Positions 48,201-57,763 of a DNA stretch of 64,000 nt are shown here, piece after piece. The DNA comes from Ignavibacteria bacterium. GTDB lineage: Bacteria; Bacteroidota; Ignavibacteria; Tepidaquicellales; Tepidaquicellaceae. The translations under genes were made by a program, and so were the position numbers. A model generated the notes under the pieces. That model searched no databases. It worked only from the letters and a program-made list of their open reading frames with translations, and was not told where the DNA came from. Where the stretch lies: assembly GCA_016719565.1 (NCBI GenBank), contig JADJYU010000005.1:1-64000 (forward strand), written 5' to 3'. Position 1 is the first letter of the stretch; each line of letters begins with the position of its first letter.

Positions 48201-50129
48201 AGGGGTATGGAAACTCAGAAATCAGGGTCAGGTAATTCAGTGCAGTTATTAAAAAAATTCAGCACACAGCATTTATCCTCTGATCTGAATTCCCTTATCT
48301 ACAAAGATAACGGACTGCAGATCTCAGATTACAGCAGCCAGTTGTATGTCAGATCATACGGAAGTAACGGAGAAGAAGCTTCCTACTTCAGCGTTGGTAA
48401 TAAGAATATTTACATAGATGCAGGAAAAAATCAGGGCTTAAATATCCTTAAAGTTAAAAAACTTAACGGTAAAATTCTGGATTATAAAGTTTTAAAAATG
48501 AATTCCGGTACTTCAAATGATTCTCTGGTAACATTTCTTAATACTTTTGACACGACTCAGTATCTTATGCTTTTGACCGCAGCATATGTACCCGGAGGAC
48601 AGTTATTATCAGCTGCTGCGAAGACCAAGCTGAAAGAGTTCGGAAGTATTTACTGCGACTCTATCGGCTATCTGAGTTATTTCCATTCATGGAGTTTAAT
48701 AGGATACAAAGGCGCAACTCATGCGCAGGTCTCGGAAGCTTTTGATCCGTGCTGCAGAGTTTCGATCACATGTCTTGATTGTGATCATTGGTCAGAAGCA
48801 GTCAGTACAAAAGATGTGACTTTCAGATATTCAGACGGAACGGCTTCAAATATAATAGGACCGGCGCAGAGCTGGGACAGTTTTTCGTGGGAACAGACTC
48901 TATCTCCCGGAAGCAACATCCGCTTTGATGTTTACGGTCTGACAGATAATAATTCACAGATACTTCTGTTATCAAATGTAACGACAAACACTTTTACAGA
49001 TCTTACCTCGATAGATGCTCATGTTTACCCGAGACTAAACCTTGTTACCAAAATTTCAATAGATACAGTAACCGGAAACAATTCGGCAGTAATGAATTCT
49101 CTTAAAGCAAATTACACTCCGCCATCAGAACCTGTATGGGATGTGAATTCGCTTTTTGTAAATTCAGAGAATAAGACCGGACAATATCTTAAAGTTTCAG
49201 CGAAATGTTTTAATCCCGGTTACATTGATCTGAACGGAATGGCAGTAGATTTTTACAAAAACTCCGTAACCCCCGCAAATCTTTTTGCAAGCGATTCAAA
49301 TAATTTTGTAATAGCTGTTGATAATTTTAAAACCTATGAATATAAATTAAAAATACCGGCATTCAGAGACAGCATTGGTATTTTTATGAGAGTCAGACCA
49401 AAAGGCAGCAACAATGAATTTTTCACATTCAATAATACAGCCTACATAGAAATTAAGAATCAGTATCAGTACAGACCTGCTTCCGTAAATGTATTTGCTG
49501 ACGGAGTAACTATTAACAACGGTGATTATGTAAGACAGAATCCTGAGATCAAAATTGAATTTAAAGAAGATGAAAATTCAGGCGAATTTACCGCCGATGC
49601 GTCACAGCTGTCCATGAAGATCAACGGAAATGAATTTACGAATTCTCAAAAAGGTATTTCAGGAAAATTAACACGAAACTCTGATAAAGGAATTGACAAC
49701 AGTTCTAATTCGGGTGACAGATCTGTTACTTTTTATCCTGAACTCAAAGGAGGATTAAACCGGCTTTCAGTTTTCTATGATAATAACGGATTATCTGATT
49801 CAATATTCTATGACGTAATAGTCAGTGAAGATCTGATAATTGACAACATATACAATTATCCGAATCCGATGAGAAGTGAAACTAACTTTATGTTTAACGT
49901 AGGCGGTCTCACGCCGCCGGACAGATTTAAGATAAAGATCTATACTGTATCAGGTAAGCTGATCAAAGAGCTTGATTACCCGGTCTCGATAGGATTCAAT
50001 CAGATACCATGGGACGGAAAAGATCAGGACGGTGATATTGTAGCAAACGGTACTTATCTGTATAAATTAGTTATGGATGGTAATTCTAATAATGATTCGC
50101 AGGTATATAAACTTGTAGTTTTAAAATAA
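45264..50129 (+). CDS. C25 (gingipain-type) cysteine peptidase, PorU-like, with T9SS tail, copy 2
   Basis: 1621 residues, collinear with copy 1 along its full length, diverged but with all landmarks kept: signal peptide (IFFSLIFLFIISEILPAQ), WITPNKTYLKMYVADNGMHR, the C25 domain with NFRGHAGSHDW (His627) and LSLTCFTGEN (Cys657), the GSNGEEASYFSVGN domain, and a final YNYPNPMRSETNFMF plus WDGKDQDGDIVANGTYLYKL. So both copies should be active peptidases that are themselves exported. Start ATG 45264, 41 bp after copy 1. A strong bidirectional terminator follows. Tandem duplication that has been retained and diverged suggests different cargo or cleavage preferences (inference). Confidence 0.8.
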   Translation: MKKIFFSLIFLFIISEILPAQNYNWITPNKTYLKMYVADNGMHRVDRNDFTNAGINTSGIDPRTVKLYNKGVQLPVYFSGQQDGTFDANDYLDFYGERNSGGQIKAYDHNNNLFYTTDEYYNDYSDTNVYWIDWGGALGSRYTDVNYPVITPYSGSSFTDKIVFDKNYFYSQGENISATDYRFLNTEKFQGEGWYWATLNDNQTLSETFSLPYLSPVVSNASIYIFAYPRVRNTSVLNEHSLEVKVNGNLVAYISKNDFLRFDSTITFTSSFLVTGLNSVTIKYIPANGTSGGVHFDNFKIQYPRRFAFESSAFSGNLSSSVDTTTKFFRLSGYNSGNPVNIYDVNNFKRFTGSSFTLDTLKFSGKSNSNFQIVNNNITKKPFRIKQKQVPNLVSASNGADYLIIYHKLFVSQAEQLKNYRTSKDGYRSFKADIEDIYDIFNYGLENPAAGRSFVKYVYDNWQLPKLGYVCLLGRGSLDPKKNLASSAYSNNLVPVYGNPPSDGYYTNFNMGTFCYYPMVSVGRLPAYSEIEAQNMVDKIIGYENEPPAFWSKNFAFITGGGTTAEQNGHISKSNFDIGVFIDIAPIFGNAIRIFRNDIPGTITFNIKDSVKNVIDRGTMFLNFRGHAGSHDWEIAMNDPNTLSNGNKLPVVLSLTCFTGENSKSDYRGFSERFLYLKDKGAIGFIGTTGWSYSQFGNDFGSHILASMKNDSTRRIGDRMKYATKQMSKDSLSFSIRHTLNCYSLIGDPAAKLNLPRTPEFSITNSDYKLSNEYPGVGENITLTAYPKNYGLNSDSLKIRFQVYRNNQVYYTKDTIRRSFRNLDSIAYTFKADSSGTYNMTVNLDQDNWNPNEIKTNNTLNVDIPVKNIAFMPLKPVNNSIVTTDSVEFTCLNPLVLTSINSVKVILQMDTSKNFNSPLLKTFANTNISGAATKFKTSVSIPVSNKIHYWRTNSVINSDSTGWSGIQNFVYQNLNTLRDRGMETQKSGSGNSVQLLKKFSTQHLSSDLNSLIYKDNGLQISDYSSQLYVRSYGSNGEEASYFSVGNKNIYIDAGKNQGLNILKVKKLNGKILDYKVLKMNSGTSNDSLVTFLNTFDTTQYLMLLTAAYVPGGQLLSAAAKTKLKEFGSIYCDSIGYLSYFHSWSLIGYKGATHAQVSEAFDPCCRVSITCLDCDHWSEAVSTKDVTFRYSDGTASNIIGPAQSWDSFSWEQTLSPGSNIRFDVYGLTDNNSQILLLSNVTTNTFTDLTSIDAHVYPRLNLVTKISIDTVTGNNSAVMNSLKANYTPPSEPVWDVNSLFVNSENKTGQYLKVSAKCFNPGYIDLNGMAVDFYKNSVTPANLFASDSNNFVIAVDNFKTYEYKLKIPAFRDSIGIFMRVRPKGSNNEFFTFNNTAYIEIKNQYQYRPASVNVFADGVTINNGDYVRQNPEIKIEFKEDENSGEFTADASQLSMKINGNEFTNSQKGISGKLTRNSDKGIDNSSNSGDRSVTFYPELKGGLNRLSVFYDNNGLSDSIFYDVIVSEDLIIDNIYNYPNPMRSETNFMFNVGGLTPPDRFKIKIYTVSGKLIKELDYPVSIGFNQIPWDGKDQDGDIVANGTYLYKLVMDGNSNNDSQVYKLVVLK

Positions 50130-50145
50130 TAATTTAAGTTCGGAT

Positions 50146-50181
50146 AAAAAAAAGCGAAGATGATCAGTCTTCGCTTTTTTT
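50146..50181. terminator. bidirectional intrinsic terminator
   Basis: AAAAAAAAGCGAAGA, a seven-base loop, then TCTTCGCTTTTTTT. It ends the 22-kb plus-strand run and the convergent glutathione peroxidase gene. Confidence 0.9.
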
Positions 50182-50208
50182 ATTTGAAATTTGTAATTTG
50201 AAATTAAA
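50182..50208. repeat. heptamer repeat (ATTTGAA/ATTTGTA)
   Basis: Units ATTTGAA, ATTTGTA, ATTTGAA, ATTAAAT between the terminator and the stop codon of the peroxidase gene. A short member of the period-7 family. Confidence 0.65.
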
Positions 50209-50818
50209 TTGAGATTTTCTCTTCAATAATTGATGTAACTTCATCTGATTCGGGTTCGACCTTACTTTTAAATCTTGCCGCTATATCTCCGTTTTTGTCA
50301 ATTATGAATTTTTCAAAATTCCAGTCAATGTCCCCTGTTGGTTCTGAGTTTTCAGTGAGTCTCTGATAAAGCGGACTTTTATTATCACCAAGCACGGCGA
50401 TCTTGTCAAACAAAGGAAATGTCACATTGTATTTGGATTCACAGAAAGTTCTTATCTCATCATTGCTGCCGGGTTCCTGTCCACCGAAGTCATTGCACGG
50501 AAAAGCAAGTATTTCAAATCCTCTGTCTTTGTATTTTTTGTATATTTCTTCAAGACCTGTATACTGTTTTGTATAGCCGCATTTCGATGCGACATTAACT
50601 ATCATCAGAACCTTTCCTTTATAATCGGAAAGCTTAACTTCTTTTCCGTCCATATCGGTTACTGATAAATCGGATATGTTTTTGGTTTTAACTGCAGTAG
50701 TAGTCAATTTAGAATTTTCCTTATTTGTGTTTTGATTTTTAACATCAGAAGTATCTGAACATCCTGCAAACAAATTTAAATTTAACAGGAAAAATAATGT
50801 AACTATGAATTTAAACAT
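50204..50818 (-). CDS. lipoprotein glutathione peroxidase family protein
   Basis: 204 residues. N-terminal lipoprotein signal with lipobox LFAGC (Cys20), a polar linker, then the GPx/thioredoxin-like fold: SVTDMDGKEVKLSDYKGKVL, IVNVASKCGYT (peroxidatic Cys80), LAFPCNDFGGQEPGS (second Cys and Gln) and DWNFEKFIIDKNG (Trp/Asn of the tetrad). A thiol peroxidase that reduces hydroperoxides, probably using thioredoxin-type donors, anchored to a membrane facing the periplasm. Starts at ATG 50818; single gene, downstream of the symporter gene in the same direction, 32 bp apart. Confidence 0.9.
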   Translation of the reverse strand: MFKFIVTLFFLLNLNLFAGCSDTSDVKNQNTNKENSKLTTTAVKTKNISDLSVTDMDGKEVKLSDYKGKVLMIVNVASKCGYTKQYTGLEEIYKKYKDRGFEILAFPCNDFGGQEPGSNDEIRTFCESKYNVTFPLFDKIAVLGDNKSPLYQRLTENSEPTGDIDWNFEKFIIDKNGDIAARFKSKVEPESDEVTSIIEEKISI

Positions 50819-50850
50819 TTATGTATATTTAATTTATAAAAAGTATATGA

Positions 50851-52346
50851 CTAATCGACGTTAAGTTCACCGAGTTCATTTTCACTGCTTGCAATTACAA
50901 CACATGCAAGCGAATCAGCTATAACGTTCGGAACAGTTCTGCACATATCAAGAAGCCTGTCTACTCCTATGATAAGCGCGATGCCTTCGGACGGAACGCC
51001 GATTGACCTTAACACAATAATAAGCATTATAAGTCCTATGCCGGGAACCGGCGCGGTGCCGATGGCTGCAAGCGCAGCAGTCAGAACTATTGTGATCTGC
51101 TGAGTAAGAGTAAGATCAAATCCGTAAACCTGCGCAATGAACACTGCCGCTACAGCCTGATACAATGCTGTTCCGTCCATGTTGATCGTAGTGCCGAGAG
51201 GTAATACAAAACTTGCTATTCTGTTCGGGACACCGAGTTTCTTTTCACAGATATCCATTGTAACCGGAAGCGTTGCAGCGGAAGAACTTGTAGAGAACGC
51301 AACTGCAATAACCTGTCTTTGAGTTTTGAAGAATTTTTTAACACTGATCTTCGTGAAGAGTTTAAGCAGTAAAGGATATTCAACAAATGTCAGTACTGCA
51401 AGTCCGATGATCACTGTTAACGAATACAATAAAAGCGTCTGAAGTATATTGAAACCGAACTCAGCTATAGTTGCAGCTATCAAAGTGAATACTGCATACG
51501 GCGCAATGATCATTATCTTTTCGACAAGCAGGATCATAGCATTTGAAACTCCGTCAAAAAATTTGATCACTGTTTTTGAACTGTCTGTATTAAACTGTGA
51601 AAGAAAAATCCCGAACAGAATTGCAAAAATACTATCTGAAGATATTCTCCGTCTGCAATAGCTTTGAACGGATTCTTCGGAACGATATTCACAAGAAAAT
51701 CCACTATGTTCATTGACACATTCTGATCTATCTTGCTCTGCGCATCTTCCTGAAATGTTTCCATGAGCCGCGTCTTGGTTTCCTCCGGCATGAATTTTCC
51801 CGGCTGTATTACATTTGCAAAAAATAATCCAATGGAAATTGCCATGACTGCAGTGATTGCATAAAAGCCGATTGTCTTTCCTCCGATCTTTGCTATATGC
51901 TTCAGATCAGAGAGCGAAGCGGCGCCTACGATAAGCGATGACAAAACCAGCGGAACGGCGATCATTGTAAGCAGACGTATAAAAATATCTCCGGCAGGTT
52001 TCAGCATGACGGCAATGGTCGGGATCTTATTTACTGAAGTTACATTCTCAAGCGTTTCCTTTCTTCCGTCGGGATAATCAATTTCGATCTTCAGTCCGGC
52101 GGCTTTTTTCTTATCCTTAATATTCTTAAAGATCTTGATAATGCTTACCTGAGATTTTGAATCGAAGGTATTCAGTACCGAATCCTTTTCCACAAACCTG
52201 ACTTCGCTCCAGTCCTGTGAAATTATTTCAGAGCCGTTGGATATATATTCAAGTTTACTCTGATTAATACTGAACAGAGAACCAAACACTGCGCCGAGAA
52301 TCAATCCGATCACAATTTGTGTATGTAACTTCAATTTAAATTTCAT
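50851..52346 (-). CDS. dicarboxylate/glutamate:cation symporter (DAACS family), 1-bp frameshift
   Basis: About 497 residues after repair near 51590, which joins ADGEYLQI to a GIFLSQFNTDSSKTVIKFF run. Visible: ITAVMAISIGLFFANVIQPG, the serine-rich hairpin AVAFSTSSSAATLPVTM, PLGTTINMDGTALYQ (the NMDGT substrate/ion motif) and GTAPVPGIGLIM with IIGVDRLLDMCRT (the conserved D near the end). So transport of C4-dicarboxylates, glutamate or aspartate by the elevator mechanism. Unusual: between the first helix and LKPAGDIFIRLLTM there is an extra soluble stretch of about 75 residues (SKLEYISNGSEII to ETLENVTSVN). Start ATG 52346. Confidence 0.88.
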
Positions 52347-52355
52347 GACAATATT

Positions 52356-54782
52356 TTAATTCAAAACTTTTGTTAACAATCTCCCCCTGATCTTTTGAAG
52401 AAAGATCAGCAAAGCGGAAGATATTAAACTTACAGTAAGGATAAGAGGCCAGAGCACAGGATTTACGTAATTGATCTCATAAAATAATTTTATATAATTC
52501 AGGATACCTGTGTCAAATGACGAGGCTGCAAGAAATATATAAAGAAATAATATTAAAAGACCGTAACCGAGATAAAGCATATTGTTTTCATCATCTTTCT
52601 TTAATACTATGGAGAAGTAGTTTGCAATATTTGTAATTATAATTATCGTAAGCATTATCATCTGAACATCCATCGCCGAAATATTATAATACATTTTTGC
52701 AAAGTAAGCGCCGGAGTATCCTGCAGCTACAATTACAAGCGCTGAAATTAGCACAAATGAGATCACATCAGCAAGAAAGTTTTTAGTCTTTTCCACATTT
52801 ACATTCTTCATAGTGATTATGAACGCCGGAAGTCCGATCCCGAATAAATTTATAAGCGAAACTCTCCTCGGTGTCAGGGGAAATTCAAGCAGGAAAAACA
52901 GTGACATCAGCGAAATATATATTACAAAAAAATTCTTGGTTATAAACAGCTTGGCTACGGACTTGACGGTATTTACTATCTTATTACCTTCATCGAATAT
53001 AGAAGGCATCAGCGAAAATTTGTTTTTCAAAAGCACTATATCCGCAACCTCTTTTGTAATGCTGCTCCCTTCCTCCATTGCAATCCCGAGATCAGCTTCC
53101 TTTATAGCCGGAAGATCATTGACTCCGTCGCCGATCATTGCAGTATAGATTTTTTCTTTACGAAGCGCTTTGATTATCCTTAGCTTATGCTCGGGTTTTA
53201 ATCTGGCGAATATTTTTTTATCCGTTACTGTTTTTAAAAAATCTTTATCAGAAAGTCCTTCAAGCTCCTTCCCCGAAACCATTTCAGCATCGCCTATCTT
53301 CCATCCAATCTCATTTGAGACTTCCTGTATGGCTTTTGCGGAATCACCCGAGAGTATTTTTATCTTTATATCATTATTCTCAAATAATTTTATCGCGTCG
53401 AGTACATCGTCTCTTATTTTATCGTTTATTGAAATTATGCATAAAGGTTCTATTTCAATCTCATCAAATTTTACTTTCTTATCCTCAAAGGAAATATCCG
53501 AAACGACTTTTCCAAACAGCAGATTTCTGTATACTGAAATATTCCCGGCGTCAAATGCCTGCGACGCTTCAGTTTTGCTGTTTCCTTTTAGAAGCTCAAT
53601 TAATACATCATATGCTCCGAGTATAAAAGTGATCTCTTTAGTACCGTCAGATGTCTTCAGCATACTGAACTTTCTGTCAGAGCTGAATGGAAATTCATCT
53701 TTCAGCGTGTAATTATCCATCGCCGGATAAATATTTACCGCCTCTATCGTAGCGTTTTTATCGCTGGTGAGATGCGCGTATGAGCCGATCATGCTTTCAA
53801 TTTCAGTCCGGCTGAAATCTTTATTCAGGACAGTGATTTCCTTTACATTCAGTTTATTCTGCGTGAGCGTTCCCGTCTTATCCATGCAGACTATCTGCAC
53901 ATTTGAGAAGGATTCGATGGCATTAAGTTTTTGAATTATCGCTCCGAGCTTGCTGATCCTGTAAACTCCGATAGCAAATGTAACTGAAGCCATCAGTACA
54001 AGCCCCTGCGGAACGAGAGAAATTAGTATCGTCGAGATCTTTCTTACGAAGTCAACATTGAATCCGTTTTTATTTAAAATAATTTCTAAACCTACAAGGA
54101 TCAGCGCTGTCAGAAACAGCAGTTTGACGATCATGTCAATCCTTTTCTGAAGCGGTGAGAGTACGAATTTATATTTCTTCGCCTGAGACGTTATCTGCGC
54201 TGCAAAACTGTCATTGCCTACTTTCTCAGCTTTGTAAAATCCGTTTCCCGAAAGACAGAAACTTCCCGAGAGGACCTCATCATTTTCATTTTTGTGAATG
54301 GGATTTGATTCTCCTGTCAGAAGTGATTCGTCAATTTCCAGATGATTGGAAAACAGGACATTGCCGTCTACAATTATCTGATCGCCTCTCTGCACTTTAA
54401 TGATGTCGTCCTTTACAACCTGCGAAGGATTTATCTTTTCTTCTTTACCGTTTCTGATAACGCAGACTTCTTTTATCAGCAGCAGCTTGACTTTATCGAG
54501 CGCTCTCTTTGCCTTTATCTCCTGAACTATGGCAATGGAAGTATTCAGAACGGCGATGAACATTATCCCGATACTGTCGAGTATTAATCTGAAATCATCC
54601 GTCGTGAAATAAAAGTAAAGTACGAAAAGTATGATAGACAATATGACAAAATTGAAAACGGAAAAAATATTTTCAACAAATATTTCGCCTATTGTCTTTG
54701 ACTTGTGCTTATCGTAAGAGTTTACCTGTCCGGAAGAAATTCTGCTTTCGACTTCTTCGCTGTTTAGTCCTTCGAATTTCAA
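52356..54782 (-). CDS. P-type cation ATPase, CtpE-like
   Basis: 808 residues. FEGLNSEEVESRISSGQVN at the N-terminus, TGESNPI in the actuator domain, the phosphorylation motif CMDKTGTLTQN (Asp301), a nucleotide domain with EFPFSSDRKFSML and ILSGDSAKAI, the hinge MIGDGVNDLPAIKEADLGIA, and about ten membrane segments. The overall wording matches actinobacterial CtpE (calcium uptake) better than PacL or Kdp, but the ion cannot be set from sequence. The gene starts at ATG 54782 and ends 10 bp before the symporter start, so the two are probably cotranscribed with the peroxidase gene as a three-gene unit. Intact. Confidence 0.85.
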   Translation of the reverse strand: MKFEGLNSEEVESRISSGQVNSYDKHKSKTIGEIFVENIFSVFNFVILSIILFVLYFYFTTDDFRLILDSIGIMFIAVLNTSIAIVQEIKAKRALDKVKLLLIKEVCVIRNGKEEKINPSQVVKDDIIKVQRGDQIIVDGNVLFSNHLEIDESLLTGESNPIHKNENDEVLSGSFCLSGNGFYKAEKVGNDSFAAQITSQAKKYKFVLSPLQKRIDMIVKLLFLTALILVGLEIILNKNGFNVDFVRKISTILISLVPQGLVLMASVTFAIGVYRISKLGAIIQKLNAIESFSNVQIVCMDKTGTLTQNKLNVKEITVLNKDFSRTEIESMIGSYAHLTSDKNATIEAVNIYPAMDNYTLKDEFPFSSDRKFSMLKTSDGTKEITFILGAYDVLIELLKGNSKTEASQAFDAGNISVYRNLLFGKVVSDISFEDKKVKFDEIEIEPLCIISINDKIRDDVLDAIKLFENNDIKIKILSGDSAKAIQEVSNEIGWKIGDAEMVSGKELEGLSDKDFLKTVTDKKIFARLKPEHKLRIIKALRKEKIYTAMIGDGVNDLPAIKEADLGIAMEEGSSITKEVADIVLLKNKFSLMPSIFDEGNKIVNTVKSVAKLFITKNFFVIYISLMSLFFLLEFPLTPRRVSLINLFGIGLPAFIITMKNVNVEKTKNFLADVISFVLISALVIVAAGYSGAYFAKMYYNISAMDVQMIMLTIIIITNIANYFSIVLKKDDENNMLYLGYGLLILFLYIFLAASSFDTGILNYIKLFYEINYVNPVLWPLILTVSLISSALLIFLQKIRGRLLTKVLN

Positions 54783-54879
54783 ATATGATTTAATGCTAAG
54801 ATTGTAATGTGCCTAATTTATCGATTTTACTTTTTAAAGAATATATCGGAATATGTCTTATTTGGCGGGCTGCATCGCG

Positions 54880-54990
54880 TAGATTTGTTCAGTATTTATA
54901 TTACTCAATTTATTTCATTTAAAAAAAATCCCGAAAAGATTTTGATCTCTGCGGGAGAAAGTATTTTAGATTATTTATTTGTAATTTGTA
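54880..54990. repeat. intergenic repeat shared with 60440-60535
   Basis: The core AAAAAAAATCCCGAAAAGATTTT..ATCTCT..GGAGAAAGTATTTTAGATTATTTATTTGTAATT recurs near 60465-60530 with small changes. Each copy ends in period-7 ATTTGTA units. The flanking gap 54783-55027 has no gene. Confidence 0.55.
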
Positions 54991-55027
54991 ATTGCTCTCT
55001 TTATCATTTAACATTTGAAATTTAAAA

Positions 55028-57551
55028 TTACTTCAGAAGTATCATCTTCCTCACCTGTTCAAACTCTCCTGCTTTTATACTATAGTAATATACTCCGCTT
55101 GCAAAATCAGAACCGCTGAACGTTACGGAATACCTGCCGGCCGTTTTGAATTCGTTTACAAGAGTCTTTACTTCTCTTCCTACTATATCATATATTTTTA
55201 TAGAAACCTGAACATCTTTCGGCAGATCGAATTTTATGTTTGTAACCGGATTAAAGGGGTTTGGGTAATTGCTGTATAGTTTAAATTCTTTTGGGATTTC
55301 CGTATCACTGATAAAGTTGTCAGGACCTTCTGTACATAATGGGCATCCTACATTCGGTATTAATCCGATTCCCATATCAAAATCTGAACGGACAGAAGTA
55401 TCCTGATATTTATCAACCGCCTGGATTTTATATCTAACAGGATACTCTGTAGTATTTCCAATTCCCGGCCAGCCGCTGCCAACTGCATAGATTGTAGTGT
55501 CAATATAACTCGGTGCTGTTCCCGACTCGATCTCAACTATATTATGCAATGTATAATTTGTCGGTACTACACTCATGCCTGTCGAAGTCGCTCTCCATAT
55601 CTTATATTTCTTTTTATTATTACTTGTATCCAGCATATCCGGCTCCATGTTATGATTCCATGTTAATATTAGTCTCATGATATTTTCAGTTTCCAGGTGA
55701 TTATCTACAATCAAGCCCATTGGTTTTGATGGAGGAGTAATCTGAAGAATTGAAGAATCCGTATATCCGCCTTCGCCGGCTTTATAAATTTTTATTGATG
55801 CAGTATTTCCAGGACTACTTCCGGAATAAGTATAATACCAGATATAAATTCCTGTATAATTACCTGACCATGTTTTCGTATTTGGAGATGAGTATGGAGA
55901 AAATACTTCATTATAACCCGGTTTCCACGGATCTTCCCTGTCACCGCCAATATCAAACCGAGTATATATTTCTTCATCATTTGTAAAAATTCTGTCTGTA
56001 CCGATGTTACAGCTATTTGAAGGCTGATTACCAACTCCCCACCATTTGTAATCATATTCACCATCTCTCAAATTTCTTAAACTAATTCCATCCCCCTTTC
56101 CATAAGAATTTCCTAAAGAAGATGAATCATTACCATATGAAACTCCAGACTTTATATAATATGGCCATGCAGTTTGACCTGAAATAAAACAATCATGAAT
56201 AACTTGTTGTGCTGATTGTCCGGCATATTCCCATTCAAAAAATCCGTCTGCGCACTCCATATCCTGAGGAGATATATCGTAAAAAGTTGGTAAATAAATG
56301 CCATTGGGAATATGATAAATATAAAGACCTTTTCCGTTATCAGAATAATCATTATAGGTGTCGATTTGTCCTGTATCACCTATCATGACTCTATCCCATT
56401 TCGAAACCTTATTTCTGCTTGCGAGCAGAAAAAATTCATTACCTTGTACTGGAATTTTTAGAATTTCTCCGTTTAAAGTATTTCTTGAAGAATAGTCTCC
56501 TAATAAATTATTGGAATTTATTTCTGCATCACGAGAATGCATATATTCATTAAGTATCATATCATAGGGGCTGAGAAAATTATCATAACCCAATCCAAAG
56601 CTAACCCTGCTGTAAGTAATATGTCGAGGCATAAAAGTCTGATGACCATGTTCATGACCCATTGTTCCTATATATTGAGCAAGCTGTCCTCTAAACGATA
56701 TTGTAACACCTGATCCAAATTCACTGCTACCATAATTAATTTTTGTTCCGAATGTATCAATTTGTTCTGTATCAATAAAATAATTTGTGCCAAGTGAATT
56801 ATAACCTGCATTATTTAAAAATATTGTAGTAACAGAATCATTTGCATATCGAACTTCCGCACCTCTGAACTTTGTAACTTTATAAATCATATCAACAAAA
56901 TGATCTCCACCTTGACCTAATTCAGTATAATAAAATAAACTACCGCTTTTATGCCAAACGTCAAAACGTCTCCAGTCATCCAATCCCTGAGCTTTTACAC
57001 TAGCCCAAATATCATTATGAATGGCAGAATCAGCTCTATATTTATTATAATTATAGAATTCAAAATATTCCTGTGCAGTTTTTGGAAGAATTACAGAATA
57101 CGCGCCCGTATCTCTTGTTTCGGGAACAGGACTTATTACATGAAATTTTCCCTGCTTATTTCAGCCCACTGTGATGATATAATTTCTGTCTCTGGATCGT
57201 AATATTCCCACCAGTTTCCTGATGTTTTTTTTCAGTCGCGATCATATTTTTCAGATATACCGGATCTGAATTTTTTGGCCAGGTTCCTCTTGGATCTGAT
57301 GGCTCATCCTTAAATTGAACAAATACTATTAGGACAGGGAAATATGCTTCTTCAGGTGCATTTGATGAACCGCTTCTGTCAGTTCTGTTTGGTTTTACTC
57401 TGCCTCCGAATGGGGATGATATTGAATTGTTTGTACCTGTCTGGTTAAAAAACTGGCAGTCAAATTGTTCATTCGGAATTTGTGAATAGGAATTATCTGA
57501 GATTCCCAATATTAAAAGTGTTATCAGACAAATTGTTTTTAAAATTTTCAT
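55028..57551 (-). CDS. T9SS-exported M6-like zinc metalloprotease, two frameshifts
   Basis: About 840 residues when two slips (near 57230 and 57145) are repaired; the pieces then read ...KNMIATEKK-TSGNWWEYYDPETEI...SPVPETRDTGAYSVILPK...DDWRRFDVW without a gap. Signal peptide at ATG 57551 (TICLITLLILGISDNSYS). The zinc site is GTMGHEHGHQTF, an HExxH motif at 56642-56656, followed by LNEYMHSRDAEI, where a family Glu/Asp ligand may lie. GKGLYIYHIPNG is typical of M6 (immune inhibitor A-like) proteases. A fibronectin-like segment and a T9SS type A tail (SNYPNPFNPVTNIKF, GVYYYSIKAGEF) end the protein. Secreted or surface-held protease. Confidence 0.78.
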
Positions 57552-57627
57552 TTAAATTTCTCCTAAAAAAAATTAAATTTTTAATTATTTTTAAAATTAC
57601 TATTTTGTAAAAATTAAATTTAAAATA

Positions 57628-57715
57628 AAAAAGGGCGGAGTTTTCTTTTTAATAAAGAATAATCTTATTTTTCGTTTGGTCGCGATTTTTAAGATACAGC
57701 TTCTGCCCTTTTATA
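57628..57715 (-). terminator. terminator-like hairpin between T9SS cargo genes
   Basis: On the minus strand AAAAGGGCAGAAG pairs with CTCCGCCCTTTT, followed by a T-rich run. The loop is long (about 60 bases). It lies after the stop of the 57764 gene and before the metalloprotease start. A terminator or a leader structure are both possible. Confidence 0.45.
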
Positions 57716-57763
57716 TTGCCTCACCTTATTTATGGAGGTCTGATTTTCTCCATCACTTTAATT

